Source: Candidatus Cryptobacteroides intestinavium (lineage in GTDB: Bacteria > Bacteroidota > Bacteroidia > Bacteroidales > UBA932). Taken from it: a stretch of 64,000 bases of DNA. The notes below the pieces were generated by a model that did no database searches, had not been told where the DNA came from, and saw only the letters and a program-made list of their open reading frames with translations. Below, one piece after another: positions 29,765 to 39,125 of the stretch (its first letter is position 1; the number at the start of each line of letters is the position of its first letter). The stretch covers positions 39,308-103,307 of the forward strand of contig JADIMI010000011.1 in NCBI GenBank assembly GCA_017694845.1. The letters are read 5' to 3'. Made by a program: the position numbers and the translations under genes.

Positions 29765-29920
29765 GGACCACAAACAAGCGAAATTTGTATCTTCTTGAAT
29801 AGCAGCACGATATGAAAAGTCGTTGTTCGTGGTCCGTACTTTTTTGAGGGGACCGCGAACAAGGTTATTTTGCATTGTGCTGTATCTCAGTGGATTACAA
29901 AAAGTTGATGTTCGCGGTCC
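29765..29920. repeat. 156-bp bipartite element, copy B (71-bp unit, 14-bp spacer, 71-bp unit)
   Basis: Units 29765-29835 (GGACCACAAACA..TGTTCGTGGTCC) and 29850-29920 (GGACCGCGAACA..TGTTCGCGGTCC); spacer ..acttttttgagg, same geometry as 1879-2034. Confidence 0.9.
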
Positions 29921-29941
29921 GTAGAGCGTCTCTGCGTACGG

Positions 29942-29994
29942 GGCATCAATCCGTCCGAGGCAACAAAGTCAAGAACACATACTTTTCCCGGTGA
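29942..29994. repeat. 53-bp dispersed repeat, copy 2
   Basis: ggcatcaatccgtccgaggcaacaaagtcaagaacacatacttttcccggtga; matches 7418-7470. Confidence 0.8.
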
Positions 29995-30002
29995 TCCCGA
30001 AG

Positions 30003-30112
30003 AATCTGATGCTCCAGATCCTTCACTTCGCCTTCGGCTCCGTTCAGGATGACAAAATCGGCTCCGTTCAGGATGACACAGGATGACAAAATCGGCTTCG
30101 TTCAGGATGACG
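30003..30112. repeat. dispersed REPIN-like repeat with tandem ttcaggatgacaaaatcggc half units
   Basis: agaatctgatgctccagatccttcacttcgccttcggctccgttcaggatgacaaaatcggctccgttcaggatgaca.. Confidence 0.8.
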
Positions 30113-30135
30113 ATGTAATAAGGATATACAAAAAA

Positions 30136-30159
30136 ACATCACAGAAGATTCTGTGATGT
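30136..30159. terminator. terminator downstream of the minus-strand tRNAs
   Basis: ACATCACAGA-agat-TCTGTGATGT perfect 10-bp stem flanked by A6 (U-run on minus strand). Confidence 0.85.
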
Positions 30160-30169
30160 CGTTTTCTTG

Positions 30170-30243
30170 TAGCGGGTCGCAGGATTGAACTGCGGACCTC
30201 ATGATTATGAATCATGCGCTCTAACCAGCTGAGCTAACCCGCC
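30170..30243 (-). tRNA. tRNA-Met (anticodon CAT)
   Basis: Revcomp GGCGGGTTAGCTCAGCTGGTTAGAGCGCATGATTCATAATCATGAGGTCCGCAGTTCAATCCTGCGACCCGCTA; full cloverleaf, loop TTCATAA (elongator Met or Ile2 not distinguished). Confidence 0.93.
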
Positions 30244-30294
30244 ATCGAGTTGTCGTTAGACTTCCCGCCGATATGACGGTGCTGTCTGGATTTG

Positions 30295-30365
30295 TTGAGA
30301 TAGAAGGACTCGAACCCTCACTGACAGAGCCAGAATCTGTAGTGCTACCATTACACCATATCTCA
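30295..30365 (-). tRNA. tRNA-Gln (anticodon CTG)
   Basis: Revcomp TGAGATATGGTGTAATGGTAGCACTACAGATTCTGGCTCTGTCAGTGAGGGTTCGAGTCCTTCTATCTCAA; anticodon loop TTCTGGC. Confidence 0.9.
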
Positions 30366-30449
30366 ATATCTGTCCCTCTTTATTTTTGGGACTGCAAATG
30401 TACGAAGGTTTTTTGAAAAAACAATGCGTTTTTCAAAAAATCATTGAAA

Positions 30450-30935
30450 TCAGCTGATTTTGTATAGCAGGGCGACTGCATAGACCTCACATCCCTCCCC
30501 TCGTCCCACAAAGCCAAGACGTTCGGTGGTGGTCGCCTTGACTGAGATGGATGACACGGGCACTTCCATAATTCCTGCAAGAGTCTCCCTCATCTGCATT
30601 ATGTACGGTGCCAGTTTCGGTGACTGCATTGCTATTGTGATATCTGCATTCCCGACAGCATAGCCATGGCCTTTTACCAGTTCCATTGTCCTTGACAGCA
30701 GGATCTTGCTGTCGATGCCCTTGAATTCTTCCGAACTGTCCGGGAAATGCTTCCCGATATCCCCGAGGGCAAGTGCCCCGAGCAGGGCATCGCACAGGGC
30801 GTGTATCGCCACATCTCCGTCCGAATGGGCCACGCAGCCTACCGGGCTGTCGATTCTGACTCCTCCAAGCATCAATGGCAGTCCCGCGGCGAGGGCGTGG
30901 ACATCATATCCGTTGCCTATCCTGAAATTTTCCAT
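30450..30935 (-). CDS. ispF: 2-C-methyl-D-erythritol 2,4-cyclodiphosphate synthase
   Basis: RIGNGYDVHAL..LGGVRIDSPVGCVAHSDGDVAIHALCDALLGALALGDIGKHFPDSS..KATTTERLGFVGRGEG. Confidence 0.97.
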   Translation of the reverse strand: MENFRIGNGYDVHALAAGLPLMLGGVRIDSPVGCVAHSDGDVAIHALCDALLGALALGDIGKHFPDSSEEFKGIDSKILLSRTMELVKGHGYAVGNADITIAMQSPKLAPYIMQMRETLAGIMEVPVSSISVKATTTERLGFVGRGEGCEVYAVALLYKIS

Positions 30936-30996
30936 ACGGTAAAAATAGCAAAAAATTAGTAAATTTGCAGATTGACACTAAAAGTAGGTGAATTCT

Positions 30997-31287
30997 ATGG
31001 GATTTAATTTCGGATTCTTCGGTACGCCCGAACACAGGGTTTTCCGTTACAGGCCGCGCTACTATGATGAGGAGAAGGAGGCGCTGAAGGAGAAGTTCGG
31101 TCACGTTGATGGTTCAAGGAAGGATGAGACATACGTGCCAGGCAGCTATATCAAGGGCAGTCTGCGCAACGGCAACTATCAGCGTACCCGTGCGACAGGA
31201 AAGGCACAGAAGATTATCAGTATAGTCGGGCTTGTGCTGTTCTTTGTCGTGCTCATTATGATAGCGAAATATTTCTCACTGCTTTGA
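30997..31287 (+). CDS. hypothetical protein with a C-terminal transmembrane helix
   Basis: MGFNFGFFGTPEHRVFRYRPRYYDEEKE..IISIVGLVLFFVVLIMIAKYFSLL. Confidence 0.7.
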   Translation: MGFNFGFFGTPEHRVFRYRPRYYDEEKEALKEKFGHVDGSRKDETYVPGSYIKGSLRNGNYQRTRATGKAQKIISIVGLVLFFVVLIMIAKYFSLL

Positions 31288-31300
31288 TGTGCGCTGAAAG

Positions 31301-33154
31301 ATGGATATAAGGATATTACCGTCAAGTATAGCAAATGTCATCGCTGCAGGGGAGGTGGTCGAGAGACCATCTTCTGTTGTCAAGGAGCTTATGGAGAATG
31401 CCGTCGATGCCGGAGCGGACAATATAGCTGTCGTCATATCCGATGCCGGCCGTACGCTGGTGCAGGTGATAGATAACGGCTGCGGGATGTCGCCGGACGA
31501 GGCCGTGCTGTGTTTCGAGCGGCACGCTACCTCCAAGATAGCGACAGCCGAGGATCTTATGGATATCCATACTTTCGGGTTCAGGGGGGAGGCCCTGGCG
31601 GCCATTGCAGCTGTATCGGAGGTCACCCTCAGGACAAGGAGGGAGGAGGATGAGGCAGGGTGCGAGGTGTTCTTCTCTGACTCGGTGCACCGGTCTACCG
31701 AGATGGTCTCTTCTCCGAAAGGGACAAATGTGGCTGTGCGCAACTTGTTCTACAATGTCCCGGCCAGGCGCAAGTTTCTCAAGTCGGACAATGTGGAACT
31801 GAAGCATATCATATCCGAATTCACCAGAATAGCCCTCACGAGACCTGAAATCGGGCTCTCTCTCACTCACAACGGGAAGGACCTGTTTGTCCTGAAACCG
31901 GCTATGTCCTTGAAGTTCAGGATACAGGATGTTCTGGGAACAGGGGTGACAAATGCAGTGGTCGACATAAAGGCGGAGACATCCGTCGTGAAGCTGTCAG
32001 GCTTCATCTGCCGTCCGGACCTTGCAAGGAAGGGCAAGGGAAACCAGTATTTCTTTGTCAACGGCCGTTATTTCTACAGCAGATATCTGCATCAGGCTGT
32101 GATGAAAGGGTATGACAACCTGATCACGGACGGGGTCATACCGTCATATTTCATATATCTGGAGATGGATCCCCGTTTCGTGGATGTGAATGTGAGCCCG
32201 CGGAAGACTGAAGTCAAGTTCGAGGATGACAGCGTCATATTCCAGATCATATATGCCTGCATCAGAGAGACTCTCGGCAGGAATTCGTTCGGGGACAGCA
32301 TAGATTTCGACAGGGAGGGCGTGCCGGACATCCCTGTCATCGGAAAGCATTTTGATGAGTACAGGCCGGTAGCCGAGCCTGTCGTGTCTGTGGATCCGGG
32401 TTACAATCCGTTTGCGGTGGAGACCGGGACGGACGGACAGTATGCGCAGCCATTGTTCCTCCGCAGTGACGGGAATGACGGGCAGATGTCTGCCGGCAGG
32501 AGCGGAGGTGCGGGATGGAGCCAGCCGTTCCCCGGGCTGGTGGACAGGAACGAGAACTATGGCAGGCTGTTCGAGGAAAAGTCGATGCCGTCCCGTCCTG
32601 TGATAATACTGCAGAACAAGTATATCATAACGGCTGTAAAGTCGGGGCTTCTCGTGATCAATATAAGAAGGGCAAAGGAAAGGGTTCTGTATGAACGGTT
32701 TCTGAAAGCGATTTCCGCCAATGCCCATATTACGCAGACAGCTCTTTTCCCGGTATCCGTGGCCGTAGGCGTGGAGAACATGCCGCTTTTCGAGGAGTAT
32801 TCATCTCTGCTGTCATCAATAGGGTTCGACATATCACCGTTCGGCAGGGACACGATAGTGGTGAACGGGGTTCCTGAAGGGTACTCTGTCGAGGAAGGCA
32901 AGGTCCGGACCGTCATATCAGACATAATCCTTGCTCTGTCGGACGGACATCCCGACCTTCCGGAAATGATGGCGTCCTCGATGGCGGAGAAATTTGCCAG
33001 GATAGGGGCCGCCGAGGGGGATGCGATGACATCTGCGATCGAGGCACAGAGATTGATAGACACGCTCTTCGCCTGTTCGAATGCGGAATTCACAAGTTCC
33101 GGGCACAGGACTATGACGATGCTTCCGGTGGAGGATCTGGACAGGAAGTTCTGA
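31301..33154 (+). CDS. mutL: DNA mismatch repair endonuclease MutL
   Basis: IRILPSSIANVIAAGEVVERPSSVVKELMENAVDAGA..DNGCGMSPDEAVLCFERHATSKI..TFGFRGEALAAIA. Confidence 0.97.
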   Translation: MDIRILPSSIANVIAAGEVVERPSSVVKELMENAVDAGADNIAVVISDAGRTLVQVIDNGCGMSPDEAVLCFERHATSKIATAEDLMDIHTFGFRGEALAAIAAVSEVTLRTRREEDEAGCEVFFSDSVHRSTEMVSSPKGTNVAVRNLFYNVPARRKFLKSDNVELKHIISEFTRIALTRPEIGLSLTHNGKDLFVLKPAMSLKFRIQDVLGTGVTNAVVDIKAETSVVKLSGFICRPDLARKGKGNQYFFVNGRYFYSRYLHQAVMKGYDNLITDGVIPSYFIYLEMDPRFVDVNVSPRKTEVKFEDDSVIFQIIYACIRETLGRNSFGDSIDFDREGVPDIPVIGKHFDEYRPVAEPVVSVDPGYNPFAVETGTDGQYAQPLFLRSDGNDGQMSAGRSGGAGWSQPFPGLVDRNENYGRLFEEKSMPSRPVIILQNKYIITAVKSGLLVINIRRAKERVLYERFLKAISANAHITQTALFPVSVAVGVENMPLFEEYSSLLSSIGFDISPFGRDTIVVNGVPEGYSVEEGKVRTVISDIILALSDGHPDLPEMMASSMAEKFARIGAAEGDAMTSAIEAQRLIDTLFACSNAEFTSSGHRTMTMLPVEDLDRKF

Positions 33155-33201
33155 TCCGCGGCCGTGACGGATAAGATTTGATCATTAAACAGAATTTATC
33201 G

Positions 33202-33897
33202 ATGAATTACAGTTACAACAGGGGAGGAGGCTTCCTGAGTTCATGGCCTCCTGCGACCAAGAGTATCATAATAATAAATGTCCTGATATTCATCATGACG
33301 GAGCTGAACCGGGAGTTCATGATTGCCAATTTCGCGCTTTTCTACCCGGCATCTCCGCTGTTCAGACCGTGGCAGGTGGTCACGCATATGTTCATGCACG
33401 GCGGGTTCTGGCATATCTTCTTCAATATGTACACCCTGTTCATTTTCGGAAGTGTTCTGGAAAGGGTATGGGGAACGAAGAAGTATCTGCTTTTCTATTT
33501 TGTCACCGGACTGGGTGCAGCGGCCCTGCATACCGGAGTCCAGTGGATCGAGGCGCAGCATTATATGGCGCAGCTGGCAGGAGGTGACAATGCGGCTGCA
33601 GCGGCCTTACACGCGTTGAAAGTCACTCCTACGGTAGGGGCATCCGGTGCGATCTACGGACTTCTGCTGGGGTACGGAATGCTTTTCCCGGATGCCGTGC
33701 TTGCCCTGATATTCCCTCCGGTGGCGTTGAAGGCCAAATGGTTCGTGATAATATTCGCTGTCATTGAACTCCTGACCGGTATAACTGGAACCGGTGGAAG
33801 TGTCGCTCATTTCGCTCATCTTGGCGGCATGCTGTTCGGCTGGCTGCTCATAGTATACTGGAAGAGACGTAACAGACTGTATCAGAGATACGACTGA
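33202..33897 (+). CDS. rhomboid family intramembrane serine protease
   Basis: ..QVVTHMFMHGGFWHIFFNMYTLFIFGSVLER.., ..TVGASGAIYGLLLGYG.., ..HFAHLGGMLFGWLL.. Confidence 0.94.
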   Translation: MNYSYNRGGGFLSSWPPATKSIIIINVLIFIMTELNREFMIANFALFYPASPLFRPWQVVTHMFMHGGFWHIFFNMYTLFIFGSVLERVWGTKKYLLFYFVTGLGAAALHTGVQWIEAQHYMAQLAGGDNAAAAALHALKVTPTVGASGAIYGLLLGYGMLFPDAVLALIFPPVALKAKWFVIIFAVIELLTGITGTGGSVAHFAHLGGMLFGWLLIVYWKRRNRLYQRYD

Positions 33898-33898
33898 T

Positions 33899-35059
33899 AT
33901 GCGTAAGCGCAGAAGGAAAAACAGAAGAAGACCGTCCCTGCTTGCGGCCTGGAAGAGACCGGTGACATTCGGGGGAGTCTCGGCGCGCATAGTGATGACT
34001 GTGCTGGCAGGGCTTCAGGTGCTGTCGTTCCTGTCGATGGTGGTGAATCCTGCAAAGGCGTGGATCTTCAATGTCTTCGGGCTTATGTTCCTTCCTCTGT
34101 TCACAGTCAATCTGCTGCTGTTCCTGTGGGCGTTGAAGCGCAGATCCCGCTCCTGTCTGATACCTCTCGTCGCCCTGTTCCCGTCTGTATTCTTTATCGG
34201 AGGCTATTTCCAGATCCCTTCAGGGAACAGGCCGGCCGTGCCGGATCCGGATGACAGCACTGTCAAGGTGGTCTCGTACAATGTAGGCCGCTTCCTGCAG
34301 GCCAGTCCGAAGAAGGTCACCGGCGGCAGGCGCGCCTGCACTGATTCCGTAAGGAACTTCCTCGCGGTTCAGGATGCTGACATAATATGTCTGCAGGAGT
34401 TCTATACCACTGATGTGGGCAGGGTGAAGTCATTCCTGTCCAGATGGCTGCCTGGATACAAGGCGGAATATTATTTCTACAGGAGCAGATACGGGTATTA
34501 CGGCAATGTCACGCTCAGCCGTATGAAGGCGAAGGACAAGGGCGTGATCAAGTTCGACAACAGCGCAAATCTCGCCCTGTATACTGATTATTCGGCAGGA
34601 GGCGAATCGTTCAGGGTCTATAACTGCCATTTCGAGAGTTACAACATATCCCTTTCCGGCCTGCTGAGGGCGGTCAGGGGAAAGGACAGGGATGCCTTCA
34701 GGGAGACGGAATATAAAATGCGCAGAGGGATCTCGCAGCGTCCGAGGCAGGTCAACCAGGTGCTCGGGCATATATCCGACAGTCCTGTCGAGGCATTCGT
34801 GTGCGGTGATTTCAACGACACTCCTATGTCCTATACATATTACAAACTGTCGCGGGGCAGGGATGACAGTTTCCGCAAGGCGGGAGAATGGTTCGGTGCC
34901 ACATTCTCGTTTTTCTGGCCTCTTCTCAGGATCGACTATGTCCTATGTCCGGAAAAATTCAGGGCGCTTTCGCACCGTACTCCGCACAAGCCGTATTCGG
35001 ACCATTATCCGGTAGTGACCGAGATATCCCTGACGGCGGCGGATGATGACGGTGACTGA
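33899..35059 (+). CDS. endonuclease/exonuclease/phosphatase family protein with N-terminal membrane helices
   Basis: ..SYNVGRF.., ..CLQEFY.., ..CGDFNDTPMSYTY.., ..RIDYVLC.., ..SDHYPV.. Confidence 0.88.
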   Translation: MRKRRRKNRRRPSLLAAWKRPVTFGGVSARIVMTVLAGLQVLSFLSMVVNPAKAWIFNVFGLMFLPLFTVNLLLFLWALKRRSRSCLIPLVALFPSVFFIGGYFQIPSGNRPAVPDPDDSTVKVVSYNVGRFLQASPKKVTGGRRACTDSVRNFLAVQDADIICLQEFYTTDVGRVKSFLSRWLPGYKAEYYFYRSRYGYYGNVTLSRMKAKDKGVIKFDNSANLALYTDYSAGGESFRVYNCHFESYNISLSGLLRAVRGKDRDAFRETEYKMRRGISQRPRQVNQVLGHISDSPVEAFVCGDFNDTPMSYTYYKLSRGRDDSFRKAGEWFGATFSFFWPLLRIDYVLCPEKFRALSHRTPHKPYSDHYPVVTEISLTAADDDGD

Positions 35060-35100
35060 CTGTCACCGGGACAATGAGAACCGATAAAAACGAAACAGAT

Positions 35101-35703
35101 ATGATGAAGGAAAGTAAGACAGATATGAATGTCTATTCAGATGCCCTGGAGGCTCTCCGCAATGGCGGGGTGCTTCTGTATCCGACCGATACCGTGTGGG
35201 GGCTCGGGTGCGATGCCACCAATCCCGAGGCGGTGCGGAAAGTCTACGGGATCAAGAGACGCCCTGACAGCAAGTCGCTTGTGCTCCTTGCGAGCGATCT
35301 CGATATGGTGGCAAGATATATCAGGGAGATCCCGGAGATGGCAGTCCAGCTTGTAGAGGTGAATGACAGGCCGATGACCATCATCTATCCAGATGCTTTG
35401 ACCGGACCGGACTGCAGGGGGCTGGCGGACAATGTCGTCGCCGAGGATGGCAGCGTAGGCATAAGGATTCCGATGGCGGATTTCTGCAGGGATCTCGTGC
35501 GCCGTTTCGGACGTCCGATAGTGTCCACTTCGGCGAACATATCGGGAGAGCCGACACCTAAGAGGTTCGCGGATATACCGCAGACGATAAAGGATTCCGT
35601 AGACTGCATACTTGACCCATCTCTGGAGAGGCAGTCCTCCGGGAAGGCATCATCGATAATAAAGGTAGGTATAGATGGCACTATAGACATTATCCGTAAA
35701 TGA
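35101..35703 (+). CDS. L-threonylcarbamoyladenylate synthase (Sua5/YciO/YrdC)
   Basis: ..ALRNGGVLLYPTDTVWGLGCDATNPEAVRKVYGIKRRPDSKSLVLLASDLDMV.., ..VGIRIP..RRFGRPIVSTSANISGEPTPK. Confidence 0.94.
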   Translation: MMKESKTDMNVYSDALEALRNGGVLLYPTDTVWGLGCDATNPEAVRKVYGIKRRPDSKSLVLLASDLDMVARYIREIPEMAVQLVEVNDRPMTIIYPDALTGPDCRGLADNVVAEDGSVGIRIPMADFCRDLVRRFGRPIVSTSANISGEPTPKRFADIPQTIKDSVDCILDPSLERQSSGKASSIIKVGIDGTIDIIRK

Positions 35704-35751
35704 CTTGTGCCGGAAAGGGCATCCGTCCTGATCTGCGTACAGCGTCCGGGG

Positions 35752-36510
35752 TCACATATACCGGAAATAGACTGCCTCTGCCGCAGTGACAGCCGCTGTC
35801 TCGGTGCGGAGACGTGATGGCCCGAGATGGACGGGAATGAAGCCGTGCTTGAATGCGAGTGCGGCTTCTTCCTTTGAGAAATCGCCTTCCGGGCCTATCA
35901 TAACGTATATCTCCGGTATGGCTGTGTCTCCGGGGATATACCGTGACAGCGCTTCCTTGATCGACACTCTCGGGTGTGAATCGTCTTCAAAGCAGTATGC
36001 GATCAGCCTGAGCGCTGTATCCTCTTCCGGAGCGGTCCCGTGTTGGCCGTATCCTGTGATGAAATCCCGTACCGGTATCGGCGCGGTGACTGCAGGTACG
36101 GCACCTTTCAGAGACTGTTTCGCCGCAGAGACAAGAATCTTCTCGAGCCTGCCTGTCTTGAACACCTTCCTTTCAGAGTGCTCCCCGATTGTCGGTATTA
36201 TCGTATCGACCCCGATTTCGCAGGCCTTCTCCGCAAACCATTCGTAACGGTCGATGTTCTTGGTCGGACATACGGCAAGGTGCAGCCTGTACGGGTGCCC
36301 TCCCCAGTCCGGGACAGTCTCCAGTATCTCGGCCTCGGCGCCTCTGGGAGAATCTGTCACCAGCCTGCATTCCATCATATTGCCTTTCCCGTCGATGACC
36401 GAGATCCTGTCCCCTCTGCGGTGTCTCAGCACTTTGATGCAGTGCGCGGATTCGGTCTCGTCCAGACGGCACAGTCTTCCATCTATATTCTGAGTGTAGA
36501 AAATTTCCAT
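35752..36510 (-). CDS. rsmE: 16S rRNA (uracil-1498-N3)-methyltransferase
   Basis: ..LAVCPTKNIDRYEWFAEKACEIGVDTIIPTIGEHSERK.., ..VMIGPEGDFSKEEAALA.., ..LGPSRLRTETAAVTA..; start at 36510. Confidence 0.94.
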   Translation of the reverse strand: MEIFYTQNIDGRLCRLDETESAHCIKVLRHRRGDRISVIDGKGNMMECRLVTDSPRGAEAEILETVPDWGGHPYRLHLAVCPTKNIDRYEWFAEKACEIGVDTIIPTIGEHSERKVFKTGRLEKILVSAAKQSLKGAVPAVTAPIPVRDFITGYGQHGTAPEEDTALRLIAYCFEDDSHPRVSIKEALSRYIPGDTAIPEIYVMIGPEGDFSKEEAALAFKHGFIPVHLGPSRLRTETAAVTAAEAVYFRYM

Positions 36511-36621
36511 TGTCCCCGTAATGTTGGGTCCAAAGATACGTAAACTCGCCCACATACGGATGGATTTCGTTGAATCAGTTGAAGCGGCAGGCTGTTTCCC
36601 GGTTTGCGGCAGGACACGGAA

Positions 36622-36654
36622 GACCCCCGGAGTAAGGCAGAACATCCGGGGGTC
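36622..36654. terminator. hairpin downstream of the metallophosphoesterase operon
   Basis: GACCCCCGGA..TCCGGGGGTC 10-bp perfect stem between the - strand genes ending at 36717 and starting at 36510. Confidence 0.55.
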
Positions 36655-36716
36655 AATGAGTCCGTATTCAGAGGTACGGCTCTGGATCTGCCGCATCACG
36701 CGTCAGATTGTATGTG

Positions 36717-37682
36717 CTATCTTGTCCGTGTCACGGTGTGAAGGATGTGCCCATCCTTGTCAAGCATATGCAGATCAAGCTCGTTCTCATCGGCGGTTAT
36801 GAGGGAATATCCTGACTTGTTGCTGCAGAATACCGTCCCATCCACAGGCTGGACATCATCGCGGCTGAGAGAACCGGAAGAGTTCACTACATAGTCTATC
36901 CCGTTTTTCCGTATATGCTGGAAGGTATGGATGTGCCCGCAGAGGTACATATCCACGTTGCCGTATTTCCTGATGACAGTGTCGAGCCGTTCCTGAAGAT
37001 CCGTCCTTTCGCTTTCGCTCTTGTCGGTATATGCATAGATAGGATGGTGTCCGACTACGAGCACCCAGTCCTCATCTGCTTCTGAAAGGACCTTGTCGAG
37101 CCATTCAAGCTGTTTCACGTAATCTTCTTTTGATGCATCTCCGTATTTTTCCGTGTCTTCACGGTACTTGTCGATTATCGGACAGGTATCCGTCATCACG
37201 ATCCTGACGGTGACTCCATCCTCTTCCTTGACGAAAGTGTAGTATTTGGATGGCATATTCCACCTTGCACTGACCTTGCTGTAGTCGACAGGAGCCTGGG
37301 TATTCCCCCTGTACTCGTGGTTTCCGCAGATGGTGTACCAGGGAATCATCAGGTCAGGGTGTGAATATATGAGTTCATAGTTCGTCATCCACAGAGGGTC
37401 TGATACGCTGCGCACTCCTTCAAAATGGTGTATGTCACCTGCTCCTACAATGAATTCTATGTCGATGGTCTCGGCCATCTGCCCCATTGTCGCGGCGATG
37501 GGTTTCTGGTCGTAGTATCCGTTGCGTCCGGTATCGTTGACCAGATAGAAATTCAGCGGTTTCTCGAGTGCCGCCCACTCTGCCGTGAGGTCTTCTGTCT
37601 TCTGTACCCCATCCCCGCAGCAGGAGGCTGCAAGCAGAGGTGCGGCAAGAAACAGAAGGATTGTCTTTTTCAATGATATCAT
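36717..37682 (-). CDS. metallophosphoesterase lipoprotein (calcineurin-like / acid phosphatase-like)
   Basis: Lipobox ..APLLAASCCGD; ..LVNDTGRNG.., ..VGAGDIHHFEG.., ..CGNHEYRG.., ..VVGHHPIYAY.., ..LCGHIHTFQH.. Confidence 0.9.
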   Translation of the reverse strand: MISLKKTILLFLAAPLLAASCCGDGVQKTEDLTAEWAALEKPLNFYLVNDTGRNGYYDQKPIAATMGQMAETIDIEFIVGAGDIHHFEGVRSVSDPLWMTNYELIYSHPDLMIPWYTICGNHEYRGNTQAPVDYSKVSARWNMPSKYYTFVKEEDGVTVRIVMTDTCPIIDKYREDTEKYGDASKEDYVKQLEWLDKVLSEADEDWVLVVGHHPIYAYTDKSESERTDLQERLDTVIRKYGNVDMYLCGHIHTFQHIRKNGIDYVVNSSGSLSRDDVQPVDGTVFCSNKSGYSLITADENELDLHMLDKDGHILHTVTRTR

Positions 37683-37695
37683 AATAATCCGAATG

Positions 37696-39105
37696 TTATC
37701 TTGTACCGAATGCACCGAACCGGTTCTGGACTGCAGGCGACCTGTATTCGATGCCGTTTACTGTAAGTCCGCTGGCAGCGAAGAACGGCTGTCTGTCCCC
37801 GGCAGAGTATGCTCCCGAGAGAACAGGGGAACCTGCATTCACGTGGAAATCCCAGCTGCTGTCGTACGCTGTGAGCGATGGGTCGGCATTGATGTCATAG
37901 TTGACGAAATCAGGATCAAGATCTGCAGCCTTGCTCTCGCTGTCGGCAATGATGCTGTTTACATCCACTACTCCTTCATAGTATTCCTCGTGGTCGAAGG
38001 AATAGCCCTGGTAAGGATACTTGACGCCTGAATACATCAGCATATCTCCGTCATCCTCGTATTCCCCTTCCCAGACAATGGAGCTTTCTACATTTCCGGA
38101 TGCGTAGAAATTGTAGTCTATCATTGAATTCTGGGCATCGTATCCGCCGTCAGGGTTGCCGAGCTGGTCGAGTGCAGGTGTGATAGCCCTGAACTTGCAG
38201 TTGACGAGCAGGTTATTGAATACGCTCACGCGGGCGTTCTCCTCGACATAGATGCTGCCGCCTTTTTCTCCATCCCTTCTCCATCCTGAATTGATGATAG
38301 TGTTGTTGTAGGCCTGGATAAGTGCCTGGAGACGGACTTCGCTCTGGTCTGAACTTGAAAGCTTGAGACCGTTGGTGTTAGGGCTGAACATAATGTTCTG
38401 CGCGACATCTACCTTGCAGCCTGATTTCACGTTCACTGCTTCCGCGCCATCGAATCCGGTGCAGCTGAATGTGTTGTTGGCGATGATGGCGTTTCCTCCC
38501 ATCATATAGATACCATCTGACCAGCCGTTGCGGATGATGCTGTTGGTGATGACATATTTCCCATCCACATTGTTTGTGGTGATCTGCGGGTAGGCATCAT
38601 CACCGGCGGTGTAGTATCCGTTTTCTGCTGCAGGGGAGCCTTCGATCACCTGTCCGCCCGTATACTCGATGATGGTGTGGTCGATCAGCATTTCACCGCA
38701 GGTCGCACCTGCCACGATTCCTCCCCAGTATCCGTCCATCTTGTCCTCTTCACTGATGGTCTCCGCCCCATCGACGGTAAGTGTCACAGGGGAAGCTTCT
38801 GTCCCGAGACAGTAGAGGTTGCCATCCACGGAGAATTCAATGGCTACATGGTTGACACCTACACCGGCCCTGTTGAATATCACGGTTACGCCTTCTTCGA
38901 TTGTCAGGCTTTTCCCTTCAGGTACGGTAATGTGTCCATCGACATAGACAGTCGAGTTGGCCTCCCAGACACCTTCTACTTCTCCGGAAATCCCTTCCGT
39001 AGGTTCAGTGTTGATTTCTTCACCGTTTTCCGTGCCGGTCTTGCTGCACGCCGCGATAGCGAATGTCGCAGCGATTGTCAGCATAATAAAGTTCTTGAGT
39101 TTCAT
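37696..39105 (-). CDS. right-handed parallel beta-helix lipoprotein
   Basis: Lipobox ..FAIAACSK; ..VYVDGHITVPEGKSLTIEEGVTVIFN.., repeated N/I-rich turns ..IIANNTFSCTGFDGAEAVNVKSGCKV.. Confidence 0.8.
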   Translation of the reverse strand: MKLKNFIMLTIAATFAIAACSKTGTENGEEINTEPTEGISGEVEGVWEANSTVYVDGHITVPEGKSLTIEEGVTVIFNRAGVGVNHVAIEFSVDGNLYCLGTEASPVTLTVDGAETISEEDKMDGYWGGIVAGATCGEMLIDHTIIEYTGGQVIEGSPAAENGYYTAGDDAYPQITTNNVDGKYVITNSIIRNGWSDGIYMMGGNAIIANNTFSCTGFDGAEAVNVKSGCKVDVAQNIMFSPNTNGLKLSSSDQSEVRLQALIQAYNNTIINSGWRRDGEKGGSIYVEENARVSVFNNLLVNCKFRAITPALDQLGNPDGGYDAQNSMIDYNFYASGNVESSIVWEGEYEDDGDMLMYSGVKYPYQGYSFDHEEYYEGVVDVNSIIADSESKAADLDPDFVNYDINADPSLTAYDSSWDFHVNAGSPVLSGAYSAGDRQPFFAASGLTVNGIEYRSPAVQNRFGAFGTR

Positions 39106-39125
39106 AATAAGTTTATTGTTGGTAT

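Noticed and set aside
30136-30159. Palindrome near the tRNAs as a mobile-element end
   Set aside because: A 10-bp stem, tetraloop and A/T run directly downstream of the minus-strand tRNA is best explained as an intrinsic terminator.
30170-30365. tRNA pair as an integration site for a genomic island
   Set aside because: No integrase, no direct repeat of the tRNA 3' end and only housekeeping genes on both sides.
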